From: Nocardioides sp. 1609
GTDB lineage: Bacteria > Actinomycetota > Actinomycetes > Propionibacteriales > Nocardioidaceae
Direction of reading: 5' to 3'
DNA: 64,000 nucleotides
Assembly: GCF_004522105.1 (NCBI RefSeq)
Contig: NZ_SPUJ01000004.1
Coordinates: 434,001-498,000, forward strand
This document shows positions 1 to 8,116 of this stretch, piece after piece. The first letter of the stretch is position 1; each line of letters opens with the position of its first letter. The notes under the pieces are model-generated. The model was given only the letters and a program-made list of their open reading frames with translations. It was not told the origin of the DNA and did not search any database. The position numbers and the translations under genes were made by a program.

Positions 1-1
1 C

Positions 2-394
2 GTCGTGTGCCAGAGCCTGGTGCCGTCGGTCGACGGCCGCGGCCGGGTCCCCGCCGTCGAGGTGATGATGTGCACCGAGGGCATCCGGGCGATGATCCGC
101 GACGACAAGCTGCAGCAGATCCCGGGCGCCCTGCAGGCCGGCGGCCGCCAGGGCATGCAGACCCTCAACGCCCACCTCGCCGAGCACGTGAAGTCCGGCC
201 GGATCAGCCAGGACACGGGCCTGGAGTACTGCTCCAACATCGGCGACTTCATCACCCTGCTCGGCGGCGGGAGCCGGGCCGCGACCGAGGCCGCCTCCCT
301 CGCGGCGACGCAGTCCCCGTCCACCTTCGGGACGAGCCGTCCCGACCCGTCCGACCCGTGGCGCGTCGCCTCGACGCCGGGAGCCGTGACGTGA
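2..394 (+). CDS. pilT: Type IV pilus retraction ATPase PilT, C-terminal part (5' truncated by window edge)
   Basis: The window opens inside this gene, so only about 130 C-terminal residues are visible. Stretches such as CQSLVPSVDGRGR, VPAVEVM and SGRISQDTGLEYC match the C-terminal part of PilT/PilU-type hexameric ATPases, which power pilus retraction at the inner face of the membrane. The Walker boxes would lie upstream, outside the window. A short Ser/Thr/Pro-rich tail of about 35 residues follows the conserved part. The stop overlaps the GTG start of pilC (GTGA, 391-394), so the two are translationally coupled. Assignment to PilT rather than PilB rests on the C-terminal motif and the position directly before pilC. 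Confidence 0.88.
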   Translation, partial: VVCQSLVPSVDGRGRVPAVEVMMCTEGIRAMIRDDKLQQIPGALQAGGRQGMQTLNAHLAEHVKSGRISQDTGLEYCSNIGDFITLLGGGSRAATEAASLAATQSPSTFGTSRPDPSDPWRVASTPGAVT

Positions 395-1608
395 GCGTCG
401 GCCACTACGACTACAAGGTCCGCGACGCCGACGGTCGGTTCCGCGAGGGCCGGGTCAAGGCCGAGACGCAGAGCGCCGTCGCCGAGAAGCTGATGGCGAT
501 GGGCTACATCCCGCTCGAGGTCAAGGAGGCCGGGACCGGGCTGCAGAAGGAGCTGAGCCTCGGCCGCAAGCGCGTGAAGATGAAGGACCTCGCCGTCTTC
601 GCCCGCCAGCTGGCGACCATGATCGACGCCGGCCTCACCCTGCTCCGCTCCCTCTCGATCCTCGCCGAGCAGGTGGAGAACCCCTCGCTCCGCGAGGTCC
701 TCGCCAAGGTCAAGACCGACGTCGAGGGCGGGCACAGCCTGTCCAGCGCGTTCGCCAACGACGAGCACCACACGTTCCCGCCGTTCATGATCAGCATGAC
801 GAAGGCCGGCGAGGCCGGGGGGTTCCTCGACCTCGCGATGCGCCAGGTCGCCGACACGTTCGAGGCCGAGGTCAAGCTCCGCGGCAAGGTCAAGGCGGCG
901 ATGACCTACCCCGTCGTCGTGTTCGTGATGGCGATCCTGATGTGCGTCGGCATGCTGCTGTTCATCGTCCCCGTCTTCGAGAAGATGTTCAGCGACCTCG
1001 GCGGGGAGCTCCCCGCGCCGACCCAGTTCCTCGTCAACCTGTCCGCCGCGCTCCGGTTCATCGGACCCGGCCTCGTCGTCGTGGTCGTCGCCTTCCTGTG
1101 GTGGTGGCGACGACACAAGAACGACGAGAAGGTCCGCGACGTCGTCGACCCGCTCAAGCTCAGGCTGCCGGTGTTCGGCGGGCTCGCCCGCAAGATCGCG
1201 CTGGCCCGGTTCTCCCGCAACCTCAGCGTCCTGCTGTCCTCGGGCGTGCCGATCCTGGCCTCGCTCGAGATCGTGGGGTCGACCACCGGCTCGGTCGTGA
1301 TCACCCGCGCCCTCGACGACGTCCGGCAGTCGGTCGCCCAGGGCGCCTCGATGTCGGGCCCGCTCGCCGGGCACGCCATCTTCCCGCCGATGGTGGTGCA
1401 GATGATCGCGTCCGGTGAGGAGACCGGCGCCGTCGACAGCATGCTCAAGCGGATCGCGGCGTTCTACGACGAGGAGGTCGAGGCCACCACCGAGGCGCTG
1501 ACCTCGCTCATCGAGCCGCTGATGATCGCGGTGCTCGGTGCCCTGGTCGGCGGCATGATCGTGGCGCTGTACCTGCCGATCTTCAACGTCGCGAACCTCA
1601 TCCAGTGA
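391..1608 (+). CDS. pilC: Type IV pilus inner-membrane platform protein PilC (GspF family)
   Basis: A 405-residue protein, the normal size for PilC/GspF. It has the family layout: an N-terminal segment with GHYDYKVRDADGRF, then two GspF domains (about residues 70-195 and 275-395). Each contains the signature FARQLATMIDAGLTLLRSL or the related FSRNLSVLLSSGVPI, and ends in a hydrophobic helix. It would form the membrane platform that couples the assembly and retraction ATPases to pilin polymerisation. GTG 391 was chosen because it overlaps the pilT stop and begins where similarity starts; longer upstream reading is out of frame with pilT. A hairpin at 1710-1747 lies downstream. Confidence 0.95.
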   Translation: MSVGHYDYKVRDADGRFREGRVKAETQSAVAEKLMAMGYIPLEVKEAGTGLQKELSLGRKRVKMKDLAVFARQLATMIDAGLTLLRSLSILAEQVENPSLREVLAKVKTDVEGGHSLSSAFANDEHHTFPPFMISMTKAGEAGGFLDLAMRQVADTFEAEVKLRGKVKAAMTYPVVVFVMAILMCVGMLLFIVPVFEKMFSDLGGELPAPTQFLVNLSAALRFIGPGLVVVVVAFLWWWRRHKNDEKVRDVVDPLKLRLPVFGGLARKIALARFSRNLSVLLSSGVPILASLEIVGSTTGSVVITRALDDVRQSVAQGASMSGPLAGHAIFPPMVVQMIASGEETGAVDSMLKRIAAFYDEEVEATTEALTSLIEPLMIAVLGALVGGMIVALYLPIFNVANLIQ

Positions 1609-1709
1609 GCGCGGGCGGGGCGACGACCGCCTCGTCGCGGGCACGGTGCTGCTGTCGTGCACCTGCGACCCGGGGGCTGAGGCGGCCCGGACAGCTCGTC
1701 CGGGCGTGA

Positions 1710-1747
1710 GACGGCCCTGCCGCCTGGAAGAAGGCGACAGGGCCGTC
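1710..1747. terminator. Bidirectional hairpin between pilC and the convergent secreted-protein gene
   Basis: Two 15-base arms (1710-1724 and 1733-1747) pair with one G-T wobble around an 8-base loop. There is no clear T tract on either side, which is common for actinobacterial terminators. Its place between converging genes fits termination of both. Confidence 0.65.
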
Positions 1748-1767
1748 GTCAGTGGGGCCGTCGAGGG

Positions 1768-2607
1768 TCAGGAGCGGGGGAGGGGGAGCCCGCCCAGGAG
1801 CCCGCCGAGGAGGTCGTCGAGTCCGCCCTGGACGTCCTCGAGGATGGGGTTGAGCTGGTCGAGCGGGGTTCCGGCCAGGGCGTCCTGGACGGCGTCGACG
1901 ATGAGGTCGATGAGCCCGTCGGGGTCGCTCGGCAGGTTGCCGGCGGACAGCGCGTCGAGCACCTGCTGCAGGACCTCGGCGATCTGGTCGGCCGGCAGGC
2001 CGGCCGAGGTGAGCGCGTCGATGACCGGCTGCAGGGCTGCGGCGAGCTGCTCGGGGGTGAGGCCGCCACCGCCGGCGAGGGCCTCGGCGATCTGGTCGGC
2101 GATGGCCCGCAGCTGGGCGGCGTCCAGACCGGCGGCGGCCAGGGCGTCGAGGATCTCCTGGAACGCCGCGGTCTGCTCGGGGGTCAGCGGGGGCGTGGTG
2201 TTGTTGCGGTGGCAGCGCTCGGCCGCACGACGGGCGTCGGCCCGGTTGGCGCGCTGGGTGCGCAGGTTGCGGATGGCCTTGCGGTTGGCCTTGCGGGCCT
2301 GGTTCAGCCGCTTCTGCGAGGCGCGGGTGTCGCGCCGCTGGTCGACCCGCTTGGCGTTGCGGAGCTTGCGGGTGGTGACGTTCTTGTGCTTGCGGGCCTT
2401 GGCCACGCGGACCTGGGTCTGGCCGTGGCGACGGTCCTGCACCGAGCACGGGCCGGCGGCCGCACGAGCCGCGGAGCCCGCGTCGACCGCGGCGGCTGCG
2501 GGTGCCGCGGGGGCGGCAGCGGCAGGTGAGGCCGGCACGGCGGTGGCGCCGAGTGCGACGGCGAGGCTGGCAACGAAGACCGACAAGATCTTGTACGGAC
2601 GAGACAT
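1768..2607 (-). CDS. Secreted basic protein with helical repeats, unknown function
   Basis: 279 residues from ATG 2607, preceded by an AGAGG-type ribosome binding site; an in-frame extension to 2670 would place residues before the signal peptide. Residues 1-45 look like a signal peptide plus an Ala/Pro linker. Residues ~55-130 are extremely rich in Arg and Lys (RKHKNVTTRKLRNAKR is typical) and are bracketed by two cysteines. Residues ~135-279 hold three loosely repeated amphipathic segments of 40-45 residues (compare LAAAGLDAAQLRAIADQI and LTSAGLPADQIAEVLQQV), ending in a Leu/Gly-rich tail. I do not recognise the family. It lies inside a pilus locus on the opposite strand, so a pilus-associated role is possible but only inferred. 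Confidence 0.7.
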   Translation of the reverse strand: MSRPYKILSVFVASLAVALGATAVPASPAAAAPAAPAAAAVDAGSAARAAAGPCSVQDRRHGQTQVRVAKARKHKNVTTRKLRNAKRVDQRRDTRASQKRLNQARKANRKAIRNLRTQRANRADARRAAERCHRNNTTPPLTPEQTAAFQEILDALAAAGLDAAQLRAIADQIAEALAGGGGLTPEQLAAALQPVIDALTSAGLPADQIAEVLQQVLDALSAGNLPSDPDGLIDLIVDAVQDALAGTPLDQLNPILEDVQGGLDDLLGGLLGGLPLPRS

Positions 2608-2799
2608 CGAGTGTTCCTCTTTCCAGTGGGGGGTCACCGGCACAGGAACCACGAGGCCGGTGTGACCCAACTAACGATCCCCGGTTCCGGGGGTTACGGC
2701 CTCTCGGAAGTTCGCCCGTCGAGGGGGTGTCCGGGCTCCTGGCGGTCGTGGTCCGTACCACCGCTCAAGCGGGCGGCCCGGCGTACCGATGACCACCCC
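2608..2799. other. Intergenic region between divergent secreted-protein and minor-pilin genes
   Basis: This 192-bp spacer must carry both promoters. Visible structure: an imperfect inverted repeat at about 2630-2669 (GGGTCACCGGC pairing with GCCGGTGTGACCC, one bulged base) and a small CCCCGG/CCGGGG hairpin at about 2680-2692. No confident -10/-35 pair or known riboswitch motif was found. Confidence 0.4.
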
Positions 2800-4098
2800 G
2801 TGAGCAACCGACCCACCGGCCGCGACCGCGCCCTGACGCGCGACGCCGGCATGTCGATGGTGGAGGTGATGGTCGCGCTGGTGCTGTTCGCGCTGCTGAC
2901 GACCGGGATCCTCCTCACCGTCACCCGGGCCTCCCGGTTGACCCACGAGGACGCCGCCCGGACGGCCGCCACGAACCTCGCCGTCCGCGAGATCGAGATC
3001 ACCCGCGACACCTTCGCCGGCGTGACCCGCGGACCCGACCGGATCAAGGAGGGCATGGTCACCAACCCGAGCCCGTTGCCCGGGAAACGGGTCGGTCAGG
3101 ACCTGGTGGTCGACGGCACGAAGTTCAGGGTCGAGCGGACGGCGTCCTGGAAGCAGCGCGGCAACACCGCCTCGGCCTGCGACCAGGGCTCGAGCGTGGA
3201 GCTCGGCTACCTCGAGGTCGACGTCGACGTCTCCTGGAACGCCCAGGGGCGGGAGAAGTCGGTGCACATGGCGACCACGATGACCCCGCCGAAGGGCACC
3301 TACTCGGCACTGACCGGACACATCGGTGTGAAGGTGATCGACCGCGACGGCGAACCGGTCTCGGGGGCCACGGTCACCGCGACCGGGGCGATGACCAAGA
3401 GCGGTGCCACCGCCGGCGATGGCTGCGTGCTGCTCGCGTTCCTGACGCCCGGCACCTACACGCTGACGATGAACCTGGCGGGTCACGTCAACCCCGCCGG
3501 CGACGCGACGGCGCGGACGACCGCGAACGTCGTCACGGGCCAGCTCTGGCGCGGGACGATCGAGTACGACCGGGCCGCGACGATCAACGTGACCTTCGCG
3601 ACCCAGGTCGGGTGGAGCCTGCCGCCCGCCACCGCCGCGGGCATCAACCAGGTCGCGGTCACCATCGGCAACAGCGCGCTGATCCCCGGCGGGAGCCGGT
3701 CGGTCACGGGCACCGGCCTCAACCGCGTCCTGACGAAGCTCTGGCCCTACCCCAGCGGGTACGAGGTGTGGGCGGGCAGCTGCGTCGACAGCGATCCCGG
3801 CGACGACCGAGCCGCCCCCGTGGCGGCCGACCCCGAGGCCCTCGTGGCGCCGGCGGCCACCGCGACGTTGGCTCCGCTGACCGTCAGGGGGACCACGGGC
3901 CAGGTCATCACCGCCACCCACGCCGCGGACACGGCGTGCCCGAGCGGCGTCACCATCACCCTGGGCGCGACGCTCGACGGCGAGCTGCGCACGAGCCTCC
4001 CGTACGGCACCTGGACGATCAAGCGCAGCGGGAGCGGCTCGACCAAGGTCGTCACCCTCAGGCCGACCGACACCGCCGTCCCGACGGTGACCCCGTGA
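2800..4098 (+). CDS. PilV-like minor pilin with carboxypeptidase-regulatory-like domain
   Basis: 432 residues from GTG 2800. A class III prepilin signal is visible: a charged leader ending in Gly, then MSMVEVMVALVLFALL with Glu at mature position 5, so it should be cleaved and N-methylated by a PilD-type peptidase. Residues ~170-245 resemble a carboxypeptidase-regulatory-like beta-sandwich (VKVIDRDGEPVSGATVTAT and GTYTLTMNLAGHV). The remainder is Thr/Ala-rich, probably beta-structured and extracellular. The gene overlaps the next by GTGA, implying one operon of minor pilins. PilV is the closest functional name; orthology is not established. Confidence 0.85.
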   Translation: MSNRPTGRDRALTRDAGMSMVEVMVALVLFALLTTGILLTVTRASRLTHEDAARTAATNLAVREIEITRDTFAGVTRGPDRIKEGMVTNPSPLPGKRVGQDLVVDGTKFRVERTASWKQRGNTASACDQGSSVELGYLEVDVDVSWNAQGREKSVHMATTMTPPKGTYSALTGHIGVKVIDRDGEPVSGATVTATGAMTKSGATAGDGCVLLAFLTPGTYTLTMNLAGHVNPAGDATARTTANVVTGQLWRGTIEYDRAATINVTFATQVGWSLPPATAAGINQVAVTIGNSALIPGGSRSVTGTGLNRVLTKLWPYPSGYEVWAGSCVDSDPGDDRAAPVAADPEALVAPAATATLAPLTVRGTTGQVITATHAADTACPSGVTITLGATLDGELRTSLPYGTWTIKRSGSGSTKVVTLRPTDTAVPTVTP

Positions 4099-4832
4099 CC
4101 GCGGCGACGCGACACCGCAGGACCGACGAGTCCGTCCCCCGCGACCGCGGCGTCAGCCTCGCCGAGCTGATCGTGACGGTGGGCATCATGACGCTGATCG
4201 GCACGCTCGTGATGGGGGTGGCCGTGACCGTGCTGAAGACGTACGCGGGCATCGACGCGCGTCTCGACAACACGACCCAGAGCGAGCTGGGCGTGGCGGC
4301 GTCGGGCAAGGTGCTGCGGACCGCGATCCTGCCGGCCCAGCTCGAGGACACCGTCTGCGCGGGCTGCTCGGACACCGCGATCCTCAGCGCCACCAAGACG
4401 GCGATCACGTTCTACGCGAACGTCGGCAACACCACCGTCGGTCCCAGCCTGGTGACCCTCAAGGTCGTCGCCGACCCGGCCCACCCACGCACCGGCAAGC
4501 TCGTGCAGGACACGCAACCGCCGATCTCGTCGGGCAACGGGCAGTACAGGTTCTGCGACCGGGCGCTGCCGACCTGCGTCGTCCGCTCGCGGGCGATCGC
4601 CCGCGGGCTGACCTGGCCCTCGCCCGGTGTCTTCACCTACTACGACTACGAGGGCGCCGCGATCACCCAGGCCACGTTGAGCACCGCCACGCTGCCCCGG
4701 GTCTCCAGCGTCGACGTCGTCGTGACGGTCCAGACCAAGCCGGGCGACGCCGACTTCCCGCCCCGCACCGCGGTCAGCCGCATCCGGCTGCCGAACGTCG
4801 AGATCAACGTCCTCACGGAGACCGGCACATGA
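4095..4832 (+). CDS. PilW-like minor pilin
   Basis: 245 residues. The leader ends RDRG, followed by VSLAELIVTVGIMTLIG, a prepilin cleavage motif with Glu at +5 and a hydrophobic helix. The rest is a predicted extracellular pilin-like domain with cysteine pairs (CAGC around residue 90, and CDRALPTC). It overlaps pilV-like (GTGA at 4095-4098) and the following gene (ATGA at 4829-4832), so it is the middle gene of a tightly coupled minor-pilin operon. Such proteins usually prime pilus assembly or sit at the tip. Confidence 0.85.
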   Translation: MTAATRHRRTDESVPRDRGVSLAELIVTVGIMTLIGTLVMGVAVTVLKTYAGIDARLDNTTQSELGVAASGKVLRTAILPAQLEDTVCAGCSDTAILSATKTAITFYANVGNTTVGPSLVTLKVVADPAHPRTGKLVQDTQPPISSGNGQYRFCDRALPTCVVRSRAIARGLTWPSPGVFTYYDYEGAAITQATLSTATLPRVSSVDVVVTVQTKPGDADFPPRTAVSRIRLPNVEINVLTETGT

Positions 4833-6625
4833 CGACCCAGCCCACCAGCGACGGACCGCCGAGCACGCCGCGCGACCGCGGCTCCTCGATCATCCTCGTG
4901 CTGACCTGCCTCACCGCCGTCGCGCTCTTCGCCACGGTGGCGCTCAGCGCCGCGGTGGGGTCGCTGAGGACGGCCGACCGGTCGACCGACTGGAACCAGG
5001 CACTCTCGGCGGCGGAGGCCGGTGTCGCGGACTACCTGGCCCGGCTCAACAAGGACGACGGGTACTGGACGAGCGTCGACTGCACCAACAACGCCCTGAA
5101 GGGTCCGCTCAACGGCACCAACACGTGCGGGTGGAGCGGCACGACCACGCCGGGCTGGCTCCCGGTGCCGGGCGCACCGGACTCGACGTTCCACTACGAC
5201 GTCGACTCGACCAGCACCTACAGCACCGGCGCGATCAAGCTGGCCTCGACCGGCAAGGTGGGCGACACCACCCGCACCGTCGAGGTGCGGCTGCGCCGCG
5301 GCGGCTTCGGCGAGTTCCTCTACTACACGGTCTACGAGACCACCGACCCCGCGGACGAGCGGGTCTACGGCATCTCCAACGCCACGGTCCAGAACGAGTG
5401 CACCCGCTACAACTGGCCGTCGCTCCCCGCGAGCCAGCAGCGGCCGGAGGGCAGGTCCAGCGGGGGGTACGGCTACTGCACCACCATCAACTTCGTCACC
5501 GGCGACGTCATCAACGGTCCGATGCACACCAACGACGCGTTCCAGGTCACCGGCTCACCCCGCTTCAAGGGCACCACGACCACGTCGAACCCGGGCTGCC
5601 GCGCCAGCGAGTCCGGACCGCCGCCGATCACCGCGTGCTACGTCAACGGCGGCTCGGCGAGCCCGGTCTTCGAGCGCGGCCTGGCCTACCGGGCCGAGAT
5701 CGAGCTGCCGACGTCCATCGGGGACCTGCGGCAGTACGTGGTCGCGAGCCCGAAGGCCCCGGTGCCGGGCTGCCTCTACACGGGTCCGACCCGGATCAAG
5801 TTCCTCCCGACCACCGGGTCCGCGACCCCGCAGATGCAGGTGTGGAGCAAGTTCAGCACCGGCACCCTCAACCCCGGCTGCGGCACGACGGGCACCGGCA
5901 GCGGGGCCCTCGGCAGCTCGACCGGCGCCACGGTGGACGTCCCGCAGGAGCGGCTCATCCTCGTCGAGGACGTGCCGGCGAGCCGGACGACCCCGACGGT
6001 GAGCACGTGCAAGACGACGGGGGGCATCGGGGACGGGCTGCCGCTGGCCGGCACCACCGGCACCTACCCGGACTACGACGTGAACCTGAACCTGGCCGAG
6101 TCGAGCTGTCGGTACGGCACGGTCTACGTCCAGGGGGTCCTCAAGGGCCGCACCACCCTGGCCGCCGACAACAACATCATCGTGACCGGCAACCTCACCT
6201 ACGCCAGCGGGCGCACCGGCACCGACGTGCTCGGCCTGATCGCGAAGAACTCGGTCCGCGTCTACCACCCGATGAAGTGCACCGCGAGGAACAGCAGCGG
6301 GGTCTGCACGACCTGGGCCAACCTGGCCGGGACGATGAGCAGCGGCGTCGAGGTCAACGCAGCCATCCTGACCCTGCAGCACAGCTTCTCGGTGCAGCAG
6401 TACCACGAGGGCGGCAGGCTCGGCACGCTCAAGCTCTACGGCAGCTTCGCGCAGCGGTTCCGGGGCCCCGTGGGCACGTCGAGCGGCGGCACGACCGTCA
6501 CGGGCTACCTGAAGGACTACACCTACGACACCCGGCTCCGCTACGCGCCTCCGCCGTTCTTCCTCGACCCGGTGCGCTCCGGGTGGGGCCAGAAGACGTT
6601 CGGCGAGCTGACTCCGCGCTACTAG
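4829..6625 (+). CDS. PilX-like pilus-associated protein, large, DUF4900-like
   Basis: 598 residues. The N-terminus has RDRGSSIILVLTCLTAVALF, a membrane helix like that of PilX/minor pilins but without the usual Glu at +5, followed by the ALSAAEAGVADYL helix typical of PilX N-termini. The long extracellular part contains NFVTGDVINGPMHTND, reminiscent of DUF4900 proteins found in pilus loci, and then Gly/Thr-rich, beta-helix-like repeats with several cysteines. ATGA overlap with the previous gene makes it the last member of the minor-pilin operon. Its size is well above classical PilX (about 200 residues), so a tip-adhesin-like role is possible. Confidence 0.8.
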   Translation: MTTQPTSDGPPSTPRDRGSSIILVLTCLTAVALFATVALSAAVGSLRTADRSTDWNQALSAAEAGVADYLARLNKDDGYWTSVDCTNNALKGPLNGTNTCGWSGTTTPGWLPVPGAPDSTFHYDVDSTSTYSTGAIKLASTGKVGDTTRTVEVRLRRGGFGEFLYYTVYETTDPADERVYGISNATVQNECTRYNWPSLPASQQRPEGRSSGGYGYCTTINFVTGDVINGPMHTNDAFQVTGSPRFKGTTTTSNPGCRASESGPPPITACYVNGGSASPVFERGLAYRAEIELPTSIGDLRQYVVASPKAPVPGCLYTGPTRIKFLPTTGSATPQMQVWSKFSTGTLNPGCGTTGTGSGALGSSTGATVDVPQERLILVEDVPASRTTPTVSTCKTTGGIGDGLPLAGTTGTYPDYDVNLNLAESSCRYGTVYVQGVLKGRTTLAADNNIIVTGNLTYASGRTGTDVLGLIAKNSVRVYHPMKCTARNSSGVCTTWANLAGTMSSGVEVNAAILTLQHSFSVQQYHEGGRLGTLKLYGSFAQRFRGPVGTSSGGTTVTGYLKDYTYDTRLRYAPPPFFLDPVRSGWGQKTFGELTPRY

Positions 6626-6957
6626 CGTCCACGAGCCCGTGTCGTCCCCCCGTGAGGGCGCGGGCCCGTCGGCGTCCCGGACGCACCCGCTCCGGTGCCG
6701 CGCCCGGTGGGGTCCGGCGGCGGTCGGCGGGCACCGCGTCCTGGCGCGGTGGTGGGACGCCGACGGCGGGTCTGGCCCCGGCTCGCGCGATGGCGGGCCG
6801 GACGTGTCATCGGCACTCGACCAGGCCGACTTGAGACTTCGGCCCGGCGGTCCAGACCGGCCTCAAGACCGTCCCGGGTTGCTCCGACACCTCTGCTGTC
6901 ACGTCAAACACCTCGGGTGAGAGACACTCCCCGACACCCATTCAGGAGACCCCCGAC
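6626..6957. other. 332-bp non-coding region upstream of the major pilin
   Basis: No convincing gene lies here. The region must hold the pilin promoter. A weak stem (CTTGA 6830-6834 with TCAAG 6863-6867, plus GGCC/GGCC inside) is visible. No c-di-GMP riboswitch consensus could be found. The AGGAGA ribosome binding site (about 6943-6950) precedes the pilin ATG. Confidence 0.5.
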
Positions 6958-7362
6958 ATGCCGAACGACCTGCAGACCGAGACCGTCGCCGAGAAGGACA
7001 AGGGCTTCACGCTCATCGAGCTCCTCGTCGTCGTCGTCATCATCGGCGTCCTCGCCGCCATCGCGATCCCGATCTTCCTGAACCAGAAGGACAAGGCCGC
7101 CGAGGCCGGCGTCAAGTCCGACATCAAGAACGCCTCGACCTACCTCGAGAGCTACTTCGTCGACAACAACACCTACGTCGGTGCAGAGACGTTCCTCAAC
7201 GACACCACGCCTACCGGTTCGGGCTTCAAGTCCTCCGACGACAACACCATCACTGTTCCGACCGAGGCTGCCGACAGCTACTGCATCGAGGGCGTCGGCT
7301 CGACCGATACCGAGTTCCACCTGTCGTCGGCTGACGGCTCCGTCGCCGAGGGCGGATGCTGA
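6958..7362 (+). CDS. pilA: Type IV major pilin
   Basis: 134 residues. A 16-residue leader ending KDKG is followed by the textbook prepilin signal FTLIELLVVVVIIGVLAAI, with Phe at +1 and Glu at +5. The mature protein would be about 118 residues, with an N-terminal alpha-helix and a small C-terminal domain closed by two cysteines (YCIEG and the final GGC), a likely disulfide loop. The codon pattern uses slightly more T-ending codons than its neighbours, as is common for highly expressed surface genes. A strong AGGAGA ribosome binding site and its own 332-bp upstream region suggest separate, high-level expression. Confidence 0.95.
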   Translation: MPNDLQTETVAEKDKGFTLIELLVVVVIIGVLAAIAIPIFLNQKDKAAEAGVKSDIKNASTYLESYFVDNNTYVGAETFLNDTTPTGSGFKSSDDNTITVPTEAADSYCIEGVGSTDTEFHLSSADGSVAEGGC

Positions 7363-7390
7363 TCCACCCCTAGATCCCCCCGAGCCTGTC

Positions 7391-7420
7391 GGCGGCGCGT
7401 CGCACCCGCGGCGCGCCGCC
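7391..7420. terminator. GC-rich hairpin after the major pilin gene
   Basis: GGCGGCGCG (7391-7399) pairs with CGCGCCGCC (7412-7420) around a 12-base loop, 28 bp after the pilin stop. Without a T tract it may terminate or attenuate, letting pilin mRNA outnumber the downstream gene. Confidence 0.5.
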
Positions 7421-7465
7421 GTCCGGCTCTCCCCCCAGCCCCCGATCGATCCCCTGGAGGAGCCC

Positions 7466-8038
7466 ATGTCGGCCAACGACTGGCACGTCCACGCCGCGCG
7501 GGTGCGGCCGCTGCACCCGGTGCCCGCGCCGCGTGCCGTCGCCGCCCCGACCAGCTCGGACACCCCCGTCCTCGACGGCCTCGCCGACGAGCTGACCGCC
7601 CTGACCCGGGTGCTGCTCGGCCTCGGCGCCGACCTCCCGGCGGCCCCCGCCGCGCCGGAGGACCGGGTCGTCGTCGACACCGAGCCGACGCCGTGGCTCC
7701 CGCGTCCCGCGGAGCCGGCGCTCGTGCTGGCACCCCCGGTCGAGGCCGAGCCGGTCGTCGTCCCCGAGCCCGTCTTCGTCGCGCAGCCGATCGTCGAGGT
7801 GGAGCCGCTCGTGCTCCCCGACCTCGCCTTCGTGCCGCAGCCCGTCGTCGAGGTCGAGCCGCTGGTGCCCGTCGCGCCGGTGCCCACCACGCTGCCGGAC
7901 GACGCCTGGCCGGCCATCGTGTCGCTGGCGGTCGCGGAGACCGAGCCGCCCGCCCCCGAGCCGGAGCCGGAACCGGAGCCCGAGCCGGCGCGTCCGCGCG
8001 TCGTCCGTCTCGACGACCTGGCCTTCCTCGACCTCTGA
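7466..8038 (+). CDS. Pro/Val/Glu-rich protein of the pilus locus, unknown function
   Basis: 190 residues from ATG 7466 with a GGAGG-type ribosome binding site at about 7456-7461. There is no signal peptide or membrane helix. After an N-terminal ~60 residues, which contain a short predicted helix (LADELTALTRVLLGLG), the protein becomes an extended Pro/Val/Glu-rich chain with two near copies of a 'PQPVVEVEPLVLP' type unit and a run of Glu-Pro pairs, then ends VRLDDLAFLDL. The reading frame has strong actinobacterial codon bias, so I regard it as real. Family unknown; a cytoplasmic linker or scaffold role is speculation from composition and position between the pilin and a sigma factor. Confidence 0.65.
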   Translation: MSANDWHVHAARVRPLHPVPAPRAVAAPTSSDTPVLDGLADELTALTRVLLGLGADLPAAPAAPEDRVVVDTEPTPWLPRPAEPALVLAPPVEAEPVVVPEPVFVAQPIVEVEPLVLPDLAFVPQPVVEVEPLVPVAPVPTTLPDDAWPAIVSLAVAETEPPAPEPEPEPEPEPARPRVVRLDDLAFLDL

Positions 8039-8063
8039 CCTCGCCCGTCTGCAGGAACCGAGC

Positions 8064-8089
8064 GTCCCGGACCCGCTAGGGTCTGGGAC
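8064..8089. promoter_or_regulatory. Palindrome overlapping the likely -10 of the sigma factor gene
   Basis: Eleven-base arms (8064-8074 and 8079-8089, one G-T wobble) around a 4-base loop. The TAGGGT hexamer at 8077-8082 could be a -10 for the downstream gene. The element may instead be the terminator of the preceding gene; position alone cannot decide. Confidence 0.45.
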
Positions 8090-8116
8090 GTTCGTGCTTC
8101 GGGGGAGGTGGCGCAG

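Noticed and set aside
2611..2799. In-frame N-terminal extension of the PilV-like gene
   Set aside because: It would add 63 residues before the prepilin leader, which must be short, and lies in the divergent promoter region. GTG 2800 gives a normal leader.
5125..6834. Long reading frame in another frame across the PilX-like gene
   Set aside because: It is an Arg/His-rich shadow frame with no recognisable domain, and it runs over a well-supported gene.
6626..6957. c-di-GMP riboswitch upstream of the pilin
   Set aside because: No GEMM consensus core could be found on either strand.
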